A stretch of DNA of 64,000 bases from Pseudalkalibacillus sp045920555 (GCF_045920555.1 NZ_CP174509.1:2480001-2544000); one strand, 5' to 3'. Shown: positions 16,234-25,721, counted from the first letter of the stretch. The notes: generated by a model from the letters alone, not told the origin. A program made the numbers and translations.

Positions 16234-17340
16234 ATGATGAAACAATTTATTTGTAACAGTTGTGGCAAAAAGCATGATATTACACCAACTCTATGGAAAT
16301 GTGAATGTGGCGGAGTATTAAACATAGTAAAAGATACCCCAAAAGTTGATATTGCAGCTTGGAATAACTATCCAAACTCATTATGGCGTTATTTTGAAAC
16401 CATGCCATTCGCAAAGGATTCTAAGACATGGGAATCCGTGACAATGGGTGAAGGTCAATCACCTTTAATCGTTCTAGATCCTATGGAGCCAAATACGTAT
16501 GTAAAAGTTGATTATATGATGCCTACATTATCCTTTAAAGATCGAGGAGTAGTTGTTTTGATGACAAAGGCAAAAGAATTAGGGGTATCAAAAGTAATTG
16601 CTGATAGTAGTGGTAATGCAGGAACGGCGATTGCAGCTTATGCAGCACGTTGTAGTATTGCCTGTGATATATATCTAAGTGATGAAACTTCACCGAAAAA
16701 GATCGCTCAAATAAAAGCCCATGGAGCAACGATTAAAGAGATTCGTGGTACACGAGAGGACATTGCAGCTGCGGCACAAAAAGCAGTAGACGAAGAAAAA
16801 GTTTTTTACGCAAGTCATGTGTATAATCCTTATTTTTATGAAGGAACGAAAACATATGCCTATGAAATTTATGAACAATTAAATGGTGCGCCTGATGCTT
16901 TAATTATTCCGGTTGGAAACGGTACGCTTCTCCTAGGTGCGTACTATGGCTTTAAAGAGTTATTTGAAAATGGATTAATTGATAAAATACCGAAAATCGT
17001 TGCCATTCAAGCGGAGAACTGTGCGCCTCTTGTGAAAGCTTACCAAACCGCGGAGGAATCAGCACAACCTGTTACGAATAGAGGTACTTTAGCGGAAGGG
17101 ATAGCTATTGCTGCACCAGCGCGTTCCAAACAAATTTTAGAAGCTGTACGTAATACCAATGGTACGTTTATTGATATTGAAGAAGATGAGATTCTGAGTG
17201 CACGAGCTAAACTGAGTGAGAAAGGATTTTATGTGGAAGTGACATCAGCAGTAAACTATGCTGGCTACATCAAGTATAAAAAGGCACCAGAAGAAATAAT
17301 AATCATACCTCTTTGTGGTGCAGGTATTAAATCAAAATAA
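16234..17340 (+). CDS. Threonine-synthase-like PLP-dependent enzyme
   Basis: A 368-residue fold-type II PLP enzyme. The N-terminus carries a zinc-ribbon-like CNSCGKKHDITPTLWKCECGG (residues 6-27), as in threonine-synthase-like proteins. The Schiff-base lysine is in TLSFKDRG (~99) and the phosphate-binding loop is SSGNAGTA (~126); PVGNGTLLLG (~228) is the second glycine loop. Between RidA and asparaginase it is more likely to act as a lyase or dehydratase on a beta-substituted or hydroxylated amino acid than as housekeeping threonine synthase. Substrate unknown. Confidence 0.8.
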   Translation: MMKQFICNSCGKKHDITPTLWKCECGGVLNIVKDTPKVDIAAWNNYPNSLWRYFETMPFAKDSKTWESVTMGEGQSPLIVLDPMEPNTYVKVDYMMPTLSFKDRGVVVLMTKAKELGVSKVIADSSGNAGTAIAAYAARCSIACDIYLSDETSPKKIAQIKAHGATIKEIRGTREDIAAAAQKAVDEEKVFYASHVYNPYFYEGTKTYAYEIYEQLNGAPDALIIPVGNGTLLLGAYYGFKELFENGLIDKIPKIVAIQAENCAPLVKAYQTAEESAQPVTNRGTLAEGIAIAAPARSKQILEAVRNTNGTFIDIEEDEILSARAKLSEKGFYVEVTSAVNYAGYIKYKKAPEEIIIIPLCGAGIKSK

Positions 17341-17384
17341 ACCCAGAAGGCCAGCTAGGTGAAAAAAGATGTAGGAGAGATAAC

Positions 17385-18380
17385 ATGAGAAACAAGTCAA
17401 CGATAAAAATTATTGCAACTGGTGGAACAATTGCAGGGGCTGGTACTTCAAGTACAATGACTACGGGCTATCAACCTGGCGCTTTGTCTATTGATGAATT
17501 ATTAAAAGAGGTTCCGGTTTTAGCAAATGTTGCGAATATAAAGGTTGAACAGTTGTTTAATATTGATAGTGTGGATATGACAACAGAACGACTATTAGCG
17601 TTAAGTAAATATATAAATGAAACTTTGTTACATGAAGAAGTAGATGGTGTTGTGATCACACATGGTACAGATACACTGGAAGAAACCGCCTATTTTTTAC
17701 ATTTAGTGATTAAAAGCCATAAACCAGTCGTGATTGTTGGAGCAGTCAGACCAGCAACAGCGATTAGTGCAGAAGGTCCGTTAAATATCTATAATGGTGT
17801 GAAAGTTGCTTGTGATAAAAAATCACATGGAAAAGGTGTGCTTGTTGTTCTCAATGATCGAATCGGCTCCGCACGTTTTATGACAAAAATGAATACTACA
17901 ATGGTAGATTCGTTTAAAGCCCTAGAACAAGGTTACAGCGGCTCAATTGTTGGAGGAGAGGTTTACTATTTTTATAAAGATATTACCTATCGCCATACTA
18001 CCGAAACAGCCTTTGACGTAAGGTTAATCAACGAGTTGTCTAAGGTTTCGATTATATATGCGCATCAAGGGGACGATCGGTATTTATATGACGCGGCGGT
18101 ACAAGCAGGTGCAAAAGGAATTGTTGTAGCTACGGCTGGAGGCTATACTATTTCTAAACAAGCAGAGGCTGGAATTCATGATGAGTTAAACAAGGGAGTT
18201 ATCGTCATACGGTCATCTCGACTCAATACGGGAATTGTTAGCCGTACTGATATGGATAATCAACACGGATATATCGTATCTGAATCATTAAATCCTCCAA
18301 AAGCACGGATTCTTCTTATGCTAGGATTAAGCTTAACAAATGATAAAAATGAGATTCAACAGTATTTTCATATATACTAA
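17385..18380 (+). CDS. L-asparaginase
   Basis: A 331-residue class I/II bacterial asparaginase. Both catalytic triad segments are present: ATGGTIAGAG with the nucleophile Thr15, and THGTDTLEET (~88) with the second Thr-Asp pair; the lysine lies in GAVRPATAISAEGPLN downstream. No signal peptide is seen, so it is cytoplasmic. It closes the operon of the DauR-like regulator. It would release aspartate and ammonia from asparagine or a related amide. Confidence 0.9.
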   Translation: MRNKSTIKIIATGGTIAGAGTSSTMTTGYQPGALSIDELLKEVPVLANVANIKVEQLFNIDSVDMTTERLLALSKYINETLLHEEVDGVVITHGTDTLEETAYFLHLVIKSHKPVVIVGAVRPATAISAEGPLNIYNGVKVACDKKSHGKGVLVVLNDRIGSARFMTKMNTTMVDSFKALEQGYSGSIVGGEVYYFYKDITYRHTTETAFDVRLINELSKVSIIYAHQGDDRYLYDAAVQAGAKGIVVATAGGYTISKQAEAGIHDELNKGVIVIRSSRLNTGIVSRTDMDNQHGYIVSESLNPPKARILLMLGLSLTNDKNEIQQYFHIY

Positions 18381-18496
18381 ATTTTTTGAGTGTTCCTTAG
18401 AAGAATGAAAAATAGAATAGATTTTTCACGATTTCATGCAACGACTGATTTTAAGCTCTTAAATAAATTGAAGTAGAACTTGTTCCGCGATTCATT

Positions 18497-18544
18497 GAAA
18501 AATCTATCTTTTTCATGATTTTTTGTTGGAAAAGATAGATTTTC
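18497..18544 (+). terminator. Large inverted repeat after the asparaginase gene
   Basis: GAAAAATCTATCTTTT pairs with AAAAGATAGATTTTC across a loop of about 14 bases. It is AT-rich; likely terminator or stabilising hairpin for the operon. Confidence 0.5.
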
Positions 18545-18570
18545 AATAGCAATATAATGATTGAGAAGGT

Positions 18571-18874
18571 GTAAGTCCATTTTATTTAAATCGTATGTTT
18601 AGGAACAAAACCGGATTAACTCCTCATATGTACTTAGAGAAAATTAGAATATACAAGTCGATGATCCTGTTATCAACGACCTCTTTAAAAAGCACAGAAA
18701 TAGCCTATAAGGTAGGATATGAAACACTATCAAGCTTTTACAAGGCATTCAAAAGGGTTACCAATAGTTCACCTAAAGAATATAGATCAAATAATAGCAA
18801 ATGAACCAAGATTAGAAAATCGATGTTCAACAAACGGGCCAATTCAGAAGTATTAGAGTATGTTCGTTATTCAA
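18571..18874 (+). pseudogene. Duplicated 3' end of adaA (AraC-type HTH fragment)
   Basis: This 304-base block matches 44467-44770 without gaps and with only about seven substitutions. It encodes the last ~75 residues of AdaA (open from an internal ATG at 18595 to 18804) plus the shared downstream sequence. The N-terminal methyltransferase domain is absent, so the fragment cannot repair DNA. If translated it would be a lone AraC half-domain of 69 residues. Confidence 0.75.
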
Positions 18875-19069
18875 GAAAAGGGGCGACACTCAAGAAGAAT
18901 TACGCCTTTTTTAGTTTAAATTAACAAAATGAGAAGGATTGTGAAGATAAAAATTGAAGGAATGGTAGGTCAGTTTTTAAAGAACTTCATAGGCAAACTT
19001 ATACGATTCCACCTCTAGACGGATGTGAAATCTTTGAAGTACTTATAAAATAAAAGAGAGGTGATATCA

Positions 19070-19393
19070 ATGGGCAAACAACCTGAAAATTTATTTGATT
19101 TAGTAAAAGTGAATAAAAATTATAAAGGCTTTATAGAGGTAAACTCAGACCAAAATTTATTATCCAAAGTAATCGAGCTCTTCCAAGAGGAAAGAGAACA
19201 AAACCATGAGTTAATAAACGTCATCAATAATTCTTTAATTTTAGGTCAATGTAGAGATAAACGGGACCTGGAGGAGAAATATAAAGAAGTGATTAGAACA
19301 ATTGGCGAATTTGATGATATAGAGGTGTATAATACACTCACTGAGTGGAGTCGCTTATGTTGGGAGATATCACTAAATAAACTGAATGTTTAA
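19070..19393 (+). CDS. Hypothetical protein
   Basis: A 107-residue, soluble, charged protein beginning MGKQPENLFDLVKVNKNYKGF. The ATG at 19070 has AGAGAGGTGATA upstream. It is predicted mainly helical (residues 25-100), with two Cys (ILGQCRDKRD and RLCWEIS). No family recognised. It stands alone, followed by hairpin repeats that would end its transcript. Confidence 0.55.
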   Translation: MGKQPENLFDLVKVNKNYKGFIEVNSDQNLLSKVIELFQEEREQNHELINVINNSLILGQCRDKRDLEEKYKEVIRTIGEFDDIEVYNTLTEWSRLCWEISLNKLNV

Positions 19394-19404
19394 ATATGTA
19401 CACT

Positions 19405-19501
19405 AAATGGGTGCTTTTTCTTAATTAGAATAGCGTCTTTTAAAAATGCAGTATTCAAGAAAATGGGCATATCCGAAGTAGGATACGCCTCTTTTTTTAA
19501 T
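19405..19501. repeat. Two more dispersed GGGC hairpins
   Basis: One copy spans about 19405-19441 (AAATGGGTGC ... AGCGTCTTTT), another 19454-19501 (TTCAAGAAAATGGGCATATC ... GATACGCCTCTTTTTTT). Both have complementary arms and T-rich ends. The second opens with the same TTCAAGAAAA as the copy at 18871-18914. Confidence 0.5.
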
Positions 19502-19810
19502 GAAAATAAATATTGTTTTAGATACTTCAATTTGAAATGATTAGTAATAAATAGGGTGATGGAAGAAGTTTTTCAAGAAATAGACGGTTCATCTTGGATC
19601 CGCAGCTTATATATAATGGTAAGTTATTATTAGTACCCTGAATAAAATCCTATCAATCATCCATAGTAGATAAGTTTCTTTTTCAATTTATTTTATTCAA
19701 TTAAAGGGCCATTATCTTGAATAACCTACCAAGATTGTGAAAGGGTAAAGTTGAGTATTGGTTGTAGTTATCAATAAACAATTGAAACATAAATTTTCCT
19801 TGAACAAAGA

Positions 19811-19858
19811 AAAAACCTCTCTAAATTCCTGTTAATTTAGGAATTTCACGAGAGGTTT
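19811..19858 (-). terminator. Terminator of the Rrf2 gene
   Basis: AAACCTCTC (19813-19821) pairs with GAGAGGTTT (19850-19858), and AAATTCCT with AGGAATTT inside it. On the minus strand it is followed by a T run. Confidence 0.75.
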
Positions 19859-19861
19859 GTT

Positions 19862-20353
19862 TTATATGTTGCTCTTCGAAAAATATTTCCGAGTATCTTC
19901 ACGTATTTGTTTGGGTAAGACACGATCAAGTTCTTCATTTAACCATGAAAGTGTTTTAATACGTAAGTCATCACGCATTTTTTCTTCTGCAGAGAGCATA
20001 ACTAAATTGATGGTGCAAAAAGAGGGAGCTGTACAGCAGTTTCCTCTATACAAATAACCATTATCTTTAATATTTTTACATTGAAAAATAGGCTTAGGAC
20101 CTTCAACTGCTTCAATTACATCCCAAAAGGAAATATCTTCTGGGGACTTAGATAACCTATATCCTCCCTTTACACCGGGGACAGAACTTACAATACCAGC
20201 CTTAGATAATTTACCGAAAACTTTTGAAAGAAATGTCTCAGAAAGTCCTTGGAACTCTGCCAAATCCTTTATCCCAACACTTTCATTAGAAGGAACATCA
20301 ATTAAATAAACCAGACAATGTAAAGCATACTCAACTCCAACACTATATTGCAT
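19862..20353 (-). CDS. Rrf2-family transcriptional regulator
   Basis: A 163-residue protein with the Rrf2 winged helix (QYSVGVEYALHCLVYLIDVP at the N-terminus, recognition region SETFLSKVFGKLSKAGIVSSVPGVKGGYRLSK). Three cysteines (FQCKNI, GNCCTAPSFC) lie at ~92-112, where cluster- or redox-sensing Rrf2 proteins have theirs. It is divergent from a decayed azoreductase gene followed by an AhpD-like gene, so it probably sensed electrophile, quinone or nitrosative stress. Confidence 0.85.
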   Translation of the reverse strand: MQYSVGVEYALHCLVYLIDVPSNESVGIKDLAEFQGLSETFLSKVFGKLSKAGIVSSVPGVKGGYRLSKSPEDISFWDVIEAVEGPKPIFQCKNIKDNGYLYRGNCCTAPSFCTINLVMLSAEEKMRDDLRIKTLSWLNEELDRVLPKQIREDTRKYFSKSNI

Positions 20354-20554
20354 ATAAACTCACCTACTTTGATTAAGGATTATCAAATTGTATCTTAGGA
20401 GTATTCAGAGATCTAGTCAAATAAAAGAAATCTCTTTTGGTAAATTTTATTCATTTGACAAAAATAATTATAGCATATATTATTGACTATGTTAATCGAC
20501 GATTGATCCAGTCTTTAATTATTGCTTAAATTCATTTTTATAAGGAGAATACAA

Positions 20555-21212
20555 ATGAACAAAACACACTATCATTAACGCACATCCAAAAGTAGATGAT
20601 ACTTCTTCATATAGTTTGCAGGTTTTTAACCACTTTTTGAAAACTTTTTTAAGGAATTAATTCCGGATAGCGAAGCAATTGAACAGATTAATCTGTACAG
20701 TGATATAGTGCCGATGATAGATAAAACGGTTTTAAGTGCTTGGGAAAAACAAGAAAAGGACAAGAACTAACTAGCCAAGAACAAAAAGTAACGGAGCGTA
20801 TGTCTGAGATTTTAAAACAATTTAAAAGTGCAGATACGTATGTCATCGTTTTACCTTTGCATAATTTTAATATTCCATCAAAATTAAAAGATTATATGGA
20901 TAATATCTTAATGGCACGTGAAACTTTTAAATATACTGAAAATGGTTCAGTGGGACTGCTTAAAGACGGACGGAGAATGCTTATCATACAAGCAAGTGGA
21001 TCAATCTATACAAATGATGATTGGTATACAGAAGTTGATTACTCTCAAAAATACCTGAAGTCAATGTTCAATTTCATTGGTATTCAGGATTACCAAGTCA
21101 TTCGGGCGCAAGGAACTGGCTTTATTGGAGCCGAATGAAGTATTACAAAAATAAAAATAAAGAAGCTGAAGAAGTTGCTTCAAGATTAGCATCTAAATTA
21201 ATACTGTCTTAA
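20555..21212 (+). pseudogene. FMN-dependent NADH-azoreductase (AzoR), multiply frameshifted
   Basis: A good ribosome binding site (AAGGAG) precedes ATG 20555, but the frame breaks after four codons. Pieces in different frames give TIINAHPKVDDTSSYSLQVF, then AIEQINLYSDIVPMIDKTVL, then the long intact stretch 20740-21138 (FNIPSKLKDYMDNILMARET, FKYTENGSVGLLKDGR), and finally NKEAEEVASRLASKL to a stop at 21212. At least four indels separate them. The order is exactly that of a ~210-residue flavodoxin-fold azoreductase. Confidence 0.8.
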
Positions 21213-21247
21213 AGGAAAAGAAAAAGGCATTTAAGGAGGTAATTAAA

Positions 21248-21691
21248 TTGGAACAACGGATTGATTATTATAATGTGATACCAGAAGCACTTAAAATAAT
21301 GATGGAAATGGAGAAGTATACGAAAACCACAGGTATAGACCGTAAACTACGTGAACTTATAAAAATTCGGGCTTCTCAAATGAATGGTTGTGCATATTGT
21401 ATTAACATGCATACAGCTGATGCTAGAAAAATGGGAGAAACGGAACAACGTTTATATTGCATTAGTGCTTGGAGAGAGTGCACATTCTACACAGATGCTG
21501 AAAAAGTGGCTCTTGAGTTGACAGAGTACGTAACTTTAATCCCGACAAAACGTGTGCCAGACGAGCTTTATAAACGAGTACGTGAACATTATGACGAGAG
21601 ACAATATGTTGACCTTGTTCTAATAATTAATCAAATCAACAGTTGGAATAGAATTTCTATTGCAGTGGGGAATACAGCAACGGAAAAATAA
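21248..21691 (+). CDS. AhpD-like carboxymuconolactone decarboxylase family protein
   Basis: A 147-residue protein of the CMD/AhpD fold. The redox motif is C-x2-C in NGCAYCINMHTADARKMG (~50-66), followed by the conserved His. The start is TTG 21248 with AGGAGGT upstream. Members are thiol peroxidase/alkylhydroperoxidase-like. It sits downstream of the ruined azoR under the Rrf2 regulator, matching an oxidative or electrophile response unit. Confidence 0.85.
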   Translation: MEQRIDYYNVIPEALKIMMEMEKYTKTTGIDRKLRELIKIRASQMNGCAYCINMHTADARKMGETEQRLYCISAWRECTFYTDAEKVALELTEYVTLIPTKRVPDELYKRVREHYDERQYVDLVLIINQINSWNRISIAVGNTATEK

Positions 21692-21703
21692 TTATTCTAG
21701 GGC

Positions 21704-21724
21704 GAACATCTTATAGTGTTCGTC
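21704..21724 (+). terminator. Terminator after the AhpD-like gene
   Basis: CGAACA and TGTTCG pair around TCTTATAG and are followed by TCTTT; the stem is preceded by AGGG as in the dispersed GGGCG hairpins. Confidence 0.6.
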
Positions 21725-22085
21725 TTTAATTATGTTTTGTTTACCTTTTTCTTTTATCTTCATCGTAATCTCTTAAAAAAGGGCACACTTACAGAATTTT
21801 TGTATAACAGTTTTCTATGCTGCAGTCACGACTTTCCACCAAGGAATCTAGTTGGCCAGTAACACCCAACAATTTTTGGGGTTTAATGTTCCGTCAAATG
21901 GAAGAAAAACTCATGAGGTAAAACAAGTTGGTGTTCATTCGATTTATACATTAAAGTACCCTCCATGTGCACGGTTTTTATACAATCCGTTCAGATATCC
22001 TTGCACATGACTTCAAGATTCAGCATTCAGAACCCTTGTTACATCTAAATTTCTTTTTATTCAGCAAGCCCTACTTATTAACCCG
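21725..22085. other. Intergenic region without recognisable gene
   Basis: No ORF with a ribosome binding site was found. A GGGCACACTTACAGAATTTT arm at ~21780 resembles half of the dispersed hairpin. The rest looks like decayed coding DNA without identifiable family. Confidence 0.4.
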
Positions 22086-22270
22086 CTAGTATATCTCCTC
22101 TTGGATATCTAATATTTTCCCCGTTTTCTGTTTAGCTAATGAAAATGCTAATGTCAACGGACCAAGTTTACCTATAAACATGATCAATATGAAAATGATT
22201 TTTCCAAACGATGTAAGGTCTCCAGTCAATCCCATCCAGTAATGTGGAGCAAAACTTTTGGACACCGCCG
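22086..22270 (-). pseudogene. KtrB/TrkH potassium transporter C-terminal remnant
   Basis: The minus-strand frame contains MGLTGDLTSFGKIIFILIMF followed by IGKLGPLTLAFSLAKQKTG, the final transmembrane segment and conserved GRLGPLT-type motif of KtrB/KtrD potassium-uptake subunits. Everything upstream of about 22270 is scrambled across two frames and the main body (four P-loops) is missing. Confidence 0.6.
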
Positions 22271-22532
22271 TCGTTTCGGTCACATCGATTGGTTTCTGTA
22301 TACTTTCCATCATCCAAAGCAGCCTCTTTGTTTCTATTTGCTTCCCCTGCTCGAATCTGATAAGAGCTACCACGATATTCGAGCACTTTCACCTTGAAGA
22401 CCTCCATCATTTTACCCCATTTCCCATCTTTTACCTCATTTTACCATAACAGCGAAAGTGTTAGGCACCTTTTAGGATTGTACGATTATCAATGCTTCTG
22501 AAACGATACCTGACTCTTTCTTAAAAATACTA

Positions 22533-23138
22533 TCATTCGATTTTGAAGCCGGCAGTTTGTATTGGTCCTTGGGTGATGAGTTTGGAGAGCTGGTTGGCCA
22601 TCTCTTCAGGTGTAGGCTTCTCCTCTTGGTTTAACCACCATTGGATGACAGCTACGAAGGCAGCGCTGATGAAATGGAGAAGGAGATCTTTCGGGATTTG
22701 GAATTGGGTTGGATCCTTCACGACTTCTTTTATGTGCCTGTCGAACTTATCACGAATCACTTCTTCTAAATTGTTCCTGAAACCATTGATTCCATTTTTA
22801 CCGAACATGACTTGATAGAACATCTGATGTTTTTGTATACATTGGTAAACATTGGTGACACTGCCTTTTAACCTCTCAATATTCACTTCTTGATCTGCCT
22901 GGTCGAAAGGCGGATTGATGACGCTGATCAATTCCTGGATGACATCAGAACTCATTTTTTCCAGAAGGTCATACTTGTCATCATAGTGAAGATAGAAAGT
23001 TGCGCGGTTGATTAACGCTTCATCTGCGATCTCTTGAATGGTCATTGCGTCAAAGCCCTTCTCTTGGATAAACTTCAAGAATGCTTCGTTAATGAGTTTC
23101 CTCGTCCTTTTTACTCGTAGGTCTGTTTTCTTAGCCAT
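22533..23138 (-). CDS. TetR/AcrR-family transcriptional regulator
   Basis: A 201-residue protein with the TetR DNA-binding domain at the N-terminus (TRKLINEAFLKFIQEKGFDAMTIQEIADEALINRATFYLHYDDK, residues 12-55, recognition helix INRATFYLHY). The ligand domain is helical. It is divergent from the membrane protein gene at 23309 with about 170 bp between, so it very likely represses that gene and itself. Confidence 0.88.
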   Translation of the reverse strand: MAKKTDLRVKRTRKLINEAFLKFIQEKGFDAMTIQEIADEALINRATFYLHYDDKYDLLEKMSSDVIQELISVINPPFDQADQEVNIERLKGSVTNVYQCIQKHQMFYQVMFGKNGINGFRNNLEEVIRDKFDRHIKEVVKDPTQFQIPKDLLLHFISAAFVAVIQWWLNQEEKPTPEEMANQLSKLITQGPIQTAGFKIE

Positions 23139-23308
23139 TTTTTCATCCCTCTTTTATCAAATAAGCAACAAATTTAAATCAGGTGTCGTTTATCATACAT
23201 ATCGTAAAACATTGGTTATTGTATGTTTCTTGTATTCTTCTATAATGGCATTGTAAACAACATAGTGTTAATTAATCAAAAACTTGTCTATTAAGGGGGA
23301 TGTATAGG

Positions 23309-24487
23309 ATGAATTTCTTTAAGCAGGAGCTATTCTGGGGCGGGTTCGCTGGAATACTGATTGCTGTCATCATTTTTACATTTTCATTCATGGGTTCCAC
23401 CGTCAATCCAACACCAAAAGACATGCCGTTAGCACTTGTCGTGGAAGATGAAGGTGTGACACCCCCAACAGGAGAGCAGTTGAACTTCGGTAAAATGTTA
23501 GAAGAGCAAATCAAACAGAATGACAATGAGAGTGTGGAATGGACCATTCTGGAAAGTCGCGAAAAAGCAATCAATGAGATGAATGACAAGAACTTCTATG
23601 CGTCTATCGTCATTCCGAACGATCTATCTCAAAAGATTCCTACTCTATTAGGTCCAAGTCCGAAAAATGCTGAAGTCGAGATTCTGATCAATGAGGGGTT
23701 GAACAAACCAGCTGCCGCAATCGGAGAGCAAGTGGCTAATGGAATCATCGCAAAGTTGAACCAACAAGTCCAAACCAATTTATATACGCAAGTGTCGGAG
23801 CGTCAGATGCCGTTAAGTTTAGAACAAGCCCAGCAGCTCGCACAACCCATCTATGTAAAAACGGAGAAACTGAACCCTGTTCCAAGTTATACCGCAAACG
23901 GTAACGCGCCAGCCGTATTCACCCAGATTATATGGCTGACGACGTTCATCAGTTCCATGATCCTTTTTACAGTGGTTAAAAAGATCGGCTTACGATGGAC
24001 GTCTCTTGTCAGTCAACTGCTTGGCGGATTCATTTTCGTGAGCGGAATTACGGGTCTCGTATTCTGGTTGGCGAACAACGTGCTGGGGGTCACAATCCCT
24101 GACAAAGGCGGCATGTTGATCCTAATGCTTTTCGTCGGTCTCATGTTCTATTTCATTCAGGGAGCGTTCTTGAACTGGATTGGATATGCAGCAGCGCCGA
24201 TTTTCATACTCTTGTTCTTCTTCTCGATGCCGGTCTTGACCCTGCCGCCTGAAATGTTGCCAGACATCACAAAGAGCTGGCTGTATGATTGGATTCCATT
24301 CCGTTTCAGCGTAGAGGCGTTCAAAGATATCCTGTTCTTCGATAAAAACCCTTTGAACGACGGCATTGGCATATTAGGCTATACCGGTCTCATCAGCCTG
24401 CTCGTAATGAGCTTGTCCGTTCTGAAACCTACTGCTAAAAAGTTAGAACAACCGAAAGTAAAAGAACCTGCTAGAGGGGCCGATTAA
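23309..24487 (+). CDS. YhgE/Pip-like (ABC-2/SNG1-type) membrane protein
   Basis: About 392 residues. One N-terminal transmembrane helix (residues 9-30) is followed by a ~180-residue extracytoplasmic domain (PKDMPLALVVEDEGV, ASIVIPNDLSQK) and five or six C-terminal transmembrane helices. This is the plan of YhgE/Pip and DUF3533 proteins, related to ABC-2 permeases and often controlled by a neighbouring TetR regulator. No ATPase is encoded nearby. The ATG at 23309 lies 9 bases after AAGGGGG; an ATG at 23300 is too close. A role in export of toxic compounds is inferred. Confidence 0.75.
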   Translation: MNFFKQELFWGGFAGILIAVIIFTFSFMGSTVNPTPKDMPLALVVEDEGVTPPTGEQLNFGKMLEEQIKQNDNESVEWTILESREKAINEMNDKNFYASIVIPNDLSQKIPTLLGPSPKNAEVEILINEGLNKPAAAIGEQVANGIIAKLNQQVQTNLYTQVSERQMPLSLEQAQQLAQPIYVKTEKLNPVPSYTANGNAPAVFTQIIWLTTFISSMILFTVVKKIGLRWTSLVSQLLGGFIFVSGITGLVFWLANNVLGVTIPDKGGMLILMLFVGLMFYFIQGAFLNWIGYAAAPIFILLFFFSMPVLTLPPEMLPDITKSWLYDWIPFRFSVEAFKDILFFDKNPLNDGIGILGYTGLISLLVMSLSVLKPTAKKLEQPKVKEPARGAD

Positions 24488-24551
24488 AGAAATATCATAA
24501 AAATCACGCAGGAATGAATTATGCAGTAAAGCTATATAAAGAAGGAGGGGT

Positions 24552-24632
24552 ATGACTGTAAATCAAATTTATGAAATTACAAATGTGTCAAGAGCCTCAT
24601 TATATAGAAAGCTATCGGAAGGGAACAGATAA
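24552..24632 (+). pseudogene. Serine-recombinase C-terminal HTH remnant
   Basis: ATG 24552, with GAAGGAGGGG just upstream, reads MTVNQIYEITNVSRASLYRK before a stop at 24630. This is the helix-turn-helix tail found at the end of resolvase/invertase-type serine recombinases. The catalytic domain is absent. Confidence 0.4.
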
Positions 24633-24703
24633 TCATTCCTTATTCTGAAATTGAAGATCTCTTAGTAGGGATTAATAAATTAATAACAAAACTTGCCCTT
24701 GAA

Positions 24704-24720
24704 CTCCTAAGTTTTAGGGG
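24704..24720. promoter_or_regulatory. Possible MerR-type operator upstream of the NmrA-like gene
   Basis: CTCCTAAGTTTTAGGGG contains the palindrome CCTAA-GTT-TTAGG. MerR-family regulators bind such short dyads between -35 and -10 boxes; TTGCCC about 10 bases upstream could be the -35. Weak evidence. Confidence 0.3.
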
Positions 24721-24801
24721 GGAGGTAAAATTCGACCACAGATCATTTTCATAAAAAGGAACAATAAGGCTGGGATGACAAAATACAAGGAGGATTTCTA
24801 C

Positions 24802-25650
24802 ATGACAAATTCAGACAAAACCATTTTAGTGTTGGGTGCCACGGGAAAACAGGGAGGCGCAGTTGCCAGGAAGTTGTTAGCTGATGGATGGTCCGTGCGC
24901 GCGGTTTCGCGGCGCCCGGATCAACCGGCTGCACAAGAACTGCAAAAAAAGGGCGCCACAGTCGTTCAAGCGAACATGGATAATCAGCAATCTCTCTTGG
25001 AAGCTATGCGGGGGGTTTACGGTGTTTATAGTGTTCAACCTTTGTATTCAAAGGATCCCGAAAAAGAGATCCAACATGGGAAAACAGTAGCGGATGTTGC
25101 CAAACAGGTCGGCGTCTCACATTTTGTATATGGCTCGGCCGGCGGCGCTGAAAGAGATAGTGGGGTTCCCCATTTTGAAACAAAGTGGCAAGTTGAGAAA
25201 TATGTACGTGCTATTGGTTTACCTTTTACGATTCTCCGTCCAACTGGTTTCATGGAAAACTTTATAGGATTTAGTCAAGCTCATGAACAAAAATTGATGG
25301 TACAGGGATTTATGGATGTGAATACGAAATTACAAATCATCTCGGTGCAAGATATTGGGGCGTTTGCTGCAATTGCCTTTAACAACCCGGAAAAATACAA
25401 GGGAATGGCCATTGAAATTGCCGGGGACGAAGTGACGCTTTCAGAAGTGGCAAAAGTGTTTAGTCAAGTATTTGATACGCCATGTGAAGTTTTGGAGTCT
25501 GCCAGGGAACAATTTCAGAAAAATAAAATGTTTGAATGGTTAGAAACTGATGGGTATCAAGCTGACATTCCTTCACTACGAAAAGTTCATCCCGATTTGC
25601 TTGATTTATCAACCTGGGTTAAAAATTCGGGATGGGATCCATTTGTTTAA
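24802..25650 (+). CDS. NmrA-like NAD(P)-binding oxidoreductase
   Basis: About 282 residues of the atypical short-chain dehydrogenase/NmrA family. The dinucleotide-binding motif is ILVLGATGKQGGAVA (~8-22), with ARKLLADGWSVRAVSRRPDQ after it; FVYGSAGGAERDSGVPHFETKWQVEKYV (~110-140) and FTILRPTGFMENF follow the family pattern. It begins at ATG 24802 with AAGGAGG upstream. The likely role is a redox sensor or quinone/enone reductase. A ruined MarR regulator lies downstream. Confidence 0.85.
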   Translation: MTNSDKTILVLGATGKQGGAVARKLLADGWSVRAVSRRPDQPAAQELQKKGATVVQANMDNQQSLLEAMRGVYGVYSVQPLYSKDPEKEIQHGKTVADVAKQVGVSHFVYGSAGGAERDSGVPHFETKWQVEKYVRAIGLPFTILRPTGFMENFIGFSQAHEQKLMVQGFMDVNTKLQIISVQDIGAFAAIAFNNPEKYKGMAIEIAGDEVTLSEVAKVFSQVFDTPCEVLESAREQFQKNKMFEWLETDGYQADIPSLRKVHPDLLDLSTWVKNSGWDPFV

Positions 25651-25721
25651 GAAGAAAAAGGTGCTAATGTATAATGAATCGATAGTTGTGTGATTTTATT
25701 AAGCAACAGAAAGGGTATCTT

